Assembly: GCA_034509925.1 (NCBI GenBank)
Contig: CM067529.1
Location: 8,187,501 to 8,251,500 of the forward strand
DNA: 64,000 nt
Direction: 5' to 3'
From: Hirudinaria manillensis
Lineage: Eukaryota > Annelida > Clitellata > Hirudinida > Hirudinidae
Shown here piece by piece: positions 57,341-64,000 of this stretch; the first letter of the stretch is position 1, and every line of letters starts with the position of its first letter. The translations under genes and the position numbers were made by a program. The notes below the pieces were generated by a model. That model was not told where the DNA came from. It did no database searches and worked only from the letters and a program-made list of their open reading frames with translations.

Positions 57341-57772
57341 AAACTTTTCATTGGAGGTTGTTAATCAAAATGATATCTTATTTAACCGTTAATTAATTAA
57401 TTAATCGTTTGCCTATTTGTTTATTTGTGAAGTTTAAGATATTATTAGTTCAAGATAGATCAAAAATTGCTTTTGTCTGAGAAAAGGTCTTAAGAGTATG
57501 TTATTGAAAACTTACTGATTTCACTTCTTTAAGTTTCTTTCGTCTCAGTGGTTGTGATTAAGAATTGGACGATGAAATGAGACTATGGCGCTTTAAGTAA
57601 ACATTTAATTAGTTTATTTTAGCAGTTCAGTTATGTTAAGCATTTCAATGTTTCACGTAATTTGCGAAGTTGTTAATAAAATTGTACAATTACATTTGAT
57701 AACTAGTAATTGTATTACGATTTATTGCATTTCGTTTTCATATTTCGAAATAATAATAATAATAATAATAAT

Positions 57773-58768
57773 TAGAAGAATAAGAAAATAATAAGAATGA
57801 AAGTAATTGCAATAATTTGGCTTAATTTTAAGAATGTCCTGAGTAATACCGAATCTTCAGATAATGTTTGAACAGATGGATGGAAGGGTGGATGAGGGGG
57901 TGGATGAGGTGATACGAGTTAAGTTTCCATGACGATTTCAATTTCGAATGTGACAGCGAATGGATAAGCTATGCATATTCAAACCATGCAAATTCTGTAC
58001 ATCTTGGATGCAGTTTAACGATTCCTACTCATGTCTCTCGAGGAAGGAGATAAATGAAGGAAAAATATAAACATAGATAGAAAGACCATCCAAAGATAAT
58101 GAAATGTTGCGCAACATAATAATGTGTTTGTTAAACGCATTGCCTGATTAAACGTTTACACTATGAGGAAAACTAGTTATGTTTATTTATTTGTAACCAC
58201 TCGCCATTATCGCCTCTCCGAAACGCCGAAAGAAACTATAACTCATCAATTTCTCAGATCGAAATTGTTCATTTAATGTTCTGAAATTACAAAAATCTGA
58301 GACAGCCACAACAACGTTAATCGAGTCCTGCATGCACACAATGTTCGTTGAACAGAACATGACAGAAAAACTTCCCTTAAGGGCTGCTCTTGCAACCAAT
58401 TCCTGGTCATTCCATTTTCATTTCCTGCTTATTCCATACTTGGATCTCGCCAAAGGACGTGCAAATTAATTTACACCGAATTCCACCCCCCCCCCCAACA
58501 GTTTATACATTAAAATCATTTAACTGTCAACAACCGCCATTTCCCTTCCGTACTTTACCGCCGCCTAGTGAAAATCATAGGATTAGGGAATTAAATCAAT
58601 GAATTGATAATATTATTTCATTTTCTTAAAACTTTTTGATTTTATTATTTACACGTCGCTTAATATTGTTTTCAAATAACGTTAACTGGTGTCGTTTACA
58701 GATGCTAAACTGATCACAACTTTTAAATCATCTCCATGGAGATTCTTCATGGGTTTCATAATAAACTG
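57773..58768. other. Spacer right of the duplication, upstream of the Ig gene
   Basis: No coding region supported. Contains a GGAT/GGGT-rich stretch (57875-57915) and a C10 run (near 58490). The proximal 300 bases may hold the promoter of the Ig-domain gene. Confidence 0.45.
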
Positions 58769-60627
58769 ATGGCGACGAAGTTGAATCTTTTCGATTGGTT
58801 GTTTTTATCTGGTTGGTAAATAAATAAACAAACAAACAATTAAATAAAGAAATGCAACAGTTTCGCAGCGAATATAAAATGTTGAATTTAATTTTTAGTT
58901 TGTTTCATCACTCGAGTCGAGTCTTTGAACGAGGAAATTGTGGGGAAAGAAGGTGAATCGGTCACAATGCACTGCAATGCGAGTCAAGAGACCGTCAGAA
59001 CAGGACAAGTTATTATATTCAAATATCAAATAAAAAGATTTGTGGGATCGTGCGTAATTGGTCAAAACAAATGCGCATTGGATCCTTTGTTCGAAGGACA
59101 ATACAGATTGTTCGAATCCGACGATGTGTTCCATCTCGTCATTACATCTCTGAGTGAATCAGTCATCGGGACTTACACGTGCGTCGATAACGACGACAAG
59201 CTTCTCAACCAGGTCGATGTCAGATTAAGTGAGTCAAATTACACAAATCCTCCTATAACTCTTTTGTTGTTTAAACAAAATGGTGTTTCAAAATGGCTGA
59301 TAAGTTAAAAAAAAACAACCATTTTGGTGGCTTCATCTTTGCTAAGGTTTCCTGATTCATGCAGGATCTTTGATGCGAAGCAATAAGCATGTGATATGAT
59401 ATTATCGTAACAACAGATTGCATGATTATTGAACATTTTCAGTTATTCCTTAAGGAATGCGTCTTAGCTAAATCAAAGGTCAAACAAAGTCTGTCCTGAC
59501 CGCTTGTTACTACCGAAATAGAAGGTGTTCATCTACGCCATCATTCTCTTTTGTATTTTTATTCCTATTTTTAATAAGAAATTGTTCAACTGAAGAAGTC
59601 AGTTTCTGAAATCATTCATTAGTTTCAACAGTTTTCTTGAGTTTTCTTTAATCTACTTATTTTCAATTGCATTTTTCTTGTCGTACAAGAGGCTTTCAAC
59701 ATTCACACGAATGTTTTGAATTCATTTTTATTTTCTGATTCCATACTTTCCACCGTTACACTTTCAACTCTTGATTTCCAGCTTTCTTTCAGGTTCTATT
59801 AAATTTAAGTATTGCCCGTAATTCCCTTGTTGGTTTTTTTAATAATTAGTTTGTAATTTGATTTATTACAATGTTGTGAGCAATTTCATTAGAAATATCA
59901 AATAAAGTTTAAAGGTGGCTTTAAATACTAAGATTTGTTGTGTCACGTGAACCTCTATTTTCATATGGATTTCAAAGACTCGTTTACTTAGTTTTAACGA
60001 TTGATATTATTAAATGAGGATCCAAAAAATAATTTATTGCGTTGATGAATAATTAAGCGCATTTCTGAACTTAATGATTAATAATAACTTAATCACTGTC
60101 CAGAATGTCTTGAAGACATTCAAGTGTACCTCCCAAGCGAGACTCATTTGATACACTTTAACGACATCTTGGAGTGCAAACTTAACTTGGCGAGCACCTA
60201 CACACCTACCGTGCAATGGATTTATCCATACAAGGATCTGCATGATGCCGAACTGGATACGACTCGAATATCCGTTTATTTTGTTGGAGAGTATACCTGC
60301 AAAGCCATCTTCAGTAACTTCTTATGCTCTGGCATCAAGTCCACAGTTTACATCGAAAATCGTAAGTTTATCACATTTCTAGCATGAAAGAGACGAAATT
60401 GCCGATGAAAATTAATTAGAATTAAAAATTTAATAGGGCGAAATTAATTTTGATATTTCACAAGAATTCTTTCGTTGAACTTCTTAGTAAAAGGTTTCGA
60501 CGGTCTGTTTGTGGGGCTCACTCTTCTACTTATTCCGAGTGGACTTGGTATCTTGATATACCTGGTGTTGCTGTGTAAGGACATCTTTGGAAAGGAACGT
60601 CTCTCTTCTTTCGTCGGGCCCTACTAA
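58769..60627 (+). CDS. Two-Ig-domain single-pass membrane protein
   Basis: Four inferred exons, 58769-58811, 58899-59228, 60104-60361 and 60488-60627, total 771 bases, giving 256 residues with all phases consistent. The N-terminus is a signal peptide (MATKLNLFDWLFLSVCFITR). Ig 1 has MHCNAS and GTYTCVDND cysteines plus an extra pair (GSCVIGQNKC). Ig 2 has ILECKLN and GEYTCKAIF plus FLCSG. One membrane helix follows (GLTLLLIPSGLGILIYLVLL) and then a short basic tail (CKDIFGKERLSSFVGPY). Likely a cell-surface adhesion or recognition protein; no specific family was recognised. The first donor (CTG/GTTGGT) is weak, but the joined signal peptide supports it. Confidence 0.72.
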
Positions 60628-60806
60628 TAAGCCATCTTGAAATTACTTGGAACATTAATTATTTCACAGCTTTCGATAATAAAGAATGTAAAATTCATCT
60701 TCGCGCGTTCGTTACGTTAAATATTTCGTCTAAAATATGAATGAAAATTATTCGACGAATCGCGATAATTTCTTATGAAAAGGTAGCCTAAAGTGGAAAT
60801 GCTATT

Positions 60807-63800
60807 TTAAACTTTGGTTTCGGTGTAGATTCTCTCCTTCACGAGAGGATCAGTTCCGGCAGAACATGGATGATTCGTGCGGTAACAAAACGCCTGTGGA
60901 GATCTCGGAGATTGAAGTTCTTTGTTTGATTTGTTGAACGTTTGCAGACTGGAAGTGGAGTGATGCTCGTTCTGGAAAACAGATGGTTGCCTACTGCCCG
61001 ACGTCGTGCGCAGGCGACAGAGAAAAGTTTTGAATACGAAATGTCCCACGATCCACAAAAGAGCGAATGTCGAGGTGAATAGTTCGACTCTTCCGAGGAG
61101 AAGGTTGAATTCCCGAATAGATTTGTCGTCCTCTGCACAATCCATGCTCAGCAGTTGCTCTGCTTAGAAGGAAAATTGAACTTTCACTTTCCATGATTCG
61201 TCAAATCAAAGCCGTTTGAACATTTTATAACGTTTCGTTCAAAGGTTTGCGAGTTTCGGGCAGAAATTTACGAAAGAGATTCAAAAAGGAAAATGGTTTT
61301 CAAAGAAATGCATTGATTTATAAGAAGGAAACCATCTGCCCGTTTTAAATAATGAAGACGTCGGTGATTTATTGACACGACCAAAGTGATCAATGAATGG
61401 GAGAACAAGACCTTTAATGAGATCCATTGATCGTTTATGAACATTCATTTATAGTTAAGCACCGCATCCATCTGTAATAACCTTATAAAAGTTTTCTTTT
61501 AGTATTCAATTCTCACCTTCCCTGATGTTTTGAACTGACACCGAACAAGGTACCAGTGGAAATTTTCTCGAGAAGACTGCCTTTGGATAGTTGGTCTCGA
61601 ATAACTGCCTCAAATTGTCGTTGCCTGATTAATTGAACAGTTGTCAAATATAAATTATAAACGTTTGAAAATGTTCATAATTTATGATTAAAATTGATTA
61701 CTTGATTTGAAAAAATCGACCAAGTTTTGAACGTTCGCAAAATCCAATTGCAGAATTTCCTCGAAATGTTTCAGGGAACTGATGACGAAGCTGTCGTCGT
61801 AATGGTAGGTGAAGTTGATTGATGGATTTTCTGGAAGGTCGCATATGAAGCGCTGGATGGAAAGTAGTTTCGTGTCCTCGACGACCTCGTTAAGGATGCG
61901 AAACGTGCAACTCAGGAAGACTAAGAGACCGATGCTGAGGAATATTTTCGATATTTCTTGGTTCTTCAAAGACGACGAAATCACCAAAAGCACGACACGA
62001 GTCGATACCGAAACAACTCCCGATTGGTTCGAGCTGCCTAAAAACGGGCGACTCTCGATTTTGGCAACAACGTCGTTCGATGTCGTGAAGGATATGTAAT
62101 CGTGGGCCTGTTTCAGACTGTCCTGATTCAGCACGTCTAACTTGTCGATGAAGGTCCAGTAACAATAGTTGCCAGAACGTCTGTTCCTGAGCGAATGCGG
62201 ATTCGAAGAAAAGGGAGAATAGAAATCGTGATCGTATCTCGAGGCGTGGGTCAGTGCGAAAGAGTGGTTGATGCGGTAGATGAAGATCAAGATGTCAACG
62301 ACGGCGCAAAAGATCCAAGTCGACTGCACCAGAAACATCTTGTCAAAGCTTTCCATGATGTAGAGAAGGGATCTCGACAGCTGCCTCGTATTTATCGGTG
62401 TCTCGAGGAAATCCTCGATAACAATTTTTTCGTAATTGTTCTGTACGATCTCATCATCAAATATCGTCTGCTTTGAGATACCGCGAATCTGGGATTTGGT
62501 CTTTGGTTGGACAACGACAAACTTCAGCGAATTTAAACGTTCCAATCGTCCGCCAAATCTGGCTGAAATGTTTGGCTCTTTTTCATCAGAACTCATCCCT
62601 TGAAGGTGACCGAAGACCAAACTAGGCCAAGTCTTGAAGAATCTGGAGATTAAAGTATTGAGGGAATTAAGAATTAATTGCAGGCGTCAGGTGGTAGTGG
62701 CACATTAGCTTACCTGTTCTTCAGATTGGATAGCCAAGGTTTGATTGGGTCGAGATCCTCCAAGTGAATGAACTGATAAAAGCATAAATCTCGTGCGTAC
62801 ACGTTGCTAGCAGAAGACGAACGAAGGAGTATTTTATTCAATCTGGTATCGCAGTTGAAAGTCGACGATAAATTGAAGAATTTACTGGCAGTCACAAACC
62901 ATTCGTTCGTTGATAGTTTCCCGTGCAAAATGAACAAATAGTTGCGAGTGTTAGCTTCGAAAATGTCTGCAAAGCCACGCATTTGGAGTTTCGCGTGGCT
63001 TATTAGGCTCTCATTGAAATCGTGCAAACCATCATCCATCACTTTCCTGGCGTAGGCAGAAAGAAGAGTCAGTCTCTCAACACTTCCACGCAAGAGTTGT
63101 TTCACGTGAATGATTTCGCCGACTGCTTTCCTCAGCGGTGTCGTTGCAGACCTGCTACAAGCCAACATCTTCTCGTACAACCTCACTTCGTCCTCGATAT
63201 TTTCCTCGCTGGTTTTGATTAATTTGTCGAAAAATATTTTAAATCTCGCCTCCTCTTCCTTAACGCTGGCGTTTAATTGCTTGGCATCGTACAAAAGGAG
63301 AAAATGCAAGGTTAAAAAGAAAGCGGTGAAATTGAATAGAACTCCATAAAGAGTCTTCAAGAGCAGGAATTCTGCAAATCCCGGACTGGCTTTGCACGGA
63401 GGATGGATGGAATAGTTTGATGGACGACACGCATGGCAGGTTGTCATCTTGAGAGAGTGTTTCTTGTGTTGAGCCGAGTATTTCTCCTTGAAACGTCTCC
63501 TCTCCAAAGTGATGACGTAACAGAGAAAACTCGAAGTCGTGAGCAAGGCGCCTGTCAAGAGAACCAGCCAAATGAGCAGGTGAGAATAATCGAGGTCTTC
63601 CACGACGTCTTCGACATCGAACTGAGTCGTCGAATTGACGTCTGCCGAGGACTTTTCGCCTTCGACGTGAGTCAAGAAAAAGACAAAATTCTTGTTGGAG
63701 TCTTTCACTTCGAGGTGGAACGAGGTGATGGATCGTTTTTGAATTGATTCCCAGTGGCGGAGTGGAATTTTAAAAGTGACGTTGAACTTCGGAGGACACA

Positions 63801-63893
63801 ACACCAACACGTCCAACTTGGCAACGGTCGGCAAAATTAAACTCGCTTCGTTAAGTTCCGTCTCGAAAAATGCAGGACACGACGAGGCTCTTC
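60807..63893 (-). CDS. Multi-pass membrane protein, family not recognised (5' end outside window)
   Basis: Four exons read on the minus strand: 63893-62714, 62642-61702, 61624-61517 and 61162-60807, with consistent phases; more exons lie beyond the right edge. At least 860 residues. Five membrane helices are visible: LLIWLVLLTGALLTTSSFLC, TLYGVLFNFTAFFLTLHFLL, STWIFCAVVDILIFIYRI, IFLSIGLLVFLSCTFRIL and FTSTFALLWIVGHFVFKTFL. Between the second and third lie about 200 residues with coiled-coil character and cysteines. The tail is Ser/Thr-rich and cytosolic-looking. I do not recognise the family; a gamete-fusion-type multi-pass protein is one idea but is unsupported. It converges with the Ig gene, with 180 bases between the stops. 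Confidence 0.7.
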
Positions 63894-64000
63894 CTGCTCA
63901 GAAAACATTCCATTCGTGAAAAGATCTTTCAATATTTTAATAGGTTAATTTAAAGTCACTTAATTATTGTTATTATTAACAACAAACGTTGATTAATTTT
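63894..64000. other. Intron of the multi-pass membrane gene at the window edge
   Basis: AT-rich sequence upstream of a TTTCTGAGCAG acceptor at 63896-63894. No exon seen. Confidence 0.5.

Larger units (their letters stand above)
47821..57772. repeat. Segmental duplication, copy B
   Basis: Collinear with 2006-16387. It lacks 3560-3945, the LINE at 5782-7331, most of the ATAAT expansion and 8197-10800, and carries a Helitron at 48079-48446. It ends at an AAT tract (57750-57772), after which the sequence is unrelated to anything beside copy A. Confidence 0.93.

Noticed and set aside
60807-63893. Assignment of the multi-pass protein to the DC-STAMP/DCST family
   Set aside because: The helix number is compatible, but no family motif could be recognised, so no name was given.

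Overview
The window looks like nuclear DNA from an AT-rich invertebrate animal genome. It has spliced genes with GT/AG introns, metazoan protein families (atlastin, O-GlcNAc transferase, a type II activin/BMP receptor kinase, axonemal DRC10, a fucolectin/PAN protein, an Ig protein), LINEs of several clades, LTR elements, a Helitron, pogo debris and many AAT/ATAAT microsatellites. Nothing bacterial, no CRISPR array and no rRNA or tRNA gene was found. The phylum cannot be fixed from sequence reading alone; a marine invertebrate is a guess.

Layout. (1) 1-2005: AT-rich flank with microsatellites and no gene. (2) 2006-16387: duplication copy A, with a pogo-type deletion derivative, an inserted LINE 3' half (5782-7331), two intronless DRC10-like genes (9078-10736 and 14196-15935) and a three-exon fucolectin/PAN gene on the minus strand. 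(3) 16388-47820: a transposon-rich block between the two copies. It holds an R2-type LINE, an atlastin-like gene, an O-GlcNAc transferase pseudogene, two APE-type LINEs each split by a small non-autonomous LTR element, a broken type II receptor kinase and a Dong/R4-like LINE set in an AAT microsatellite. (4) 47821-57772: duplication copy B, lacking the first DRC10-like gene but carrying a Helitron. (5) 57773-64000: a two-Ig membrane protein gene (+) converging on a multi-pass membrane protein gene (-) that runs off the right edge.

Main points. The three conserved genes in the middle block belong to unrelated pathways. They keep their introns, so they are not processed copies, yet two carry clear disabling lesions and the third has an altered P-loop, a splice-phase mismatch and no visible membrane hairpin. 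The duplication gives natural empty-site comparisons for several insertions. The two LTR elements (about 1.75 and 1.80 kb) contain one ORF each, a zinc-knuckle Gag and a SAP-domain protein respectively, and no visible pol. The SAP element interrupts a LINE exactly at its YADD motif; removing one LTR element and one 4-base target repeat restores the reading frame.

All coordinates come from reading by eye. Splice sites are inferred from GT/AG, reading phase and family homology, and no similarity search was run.
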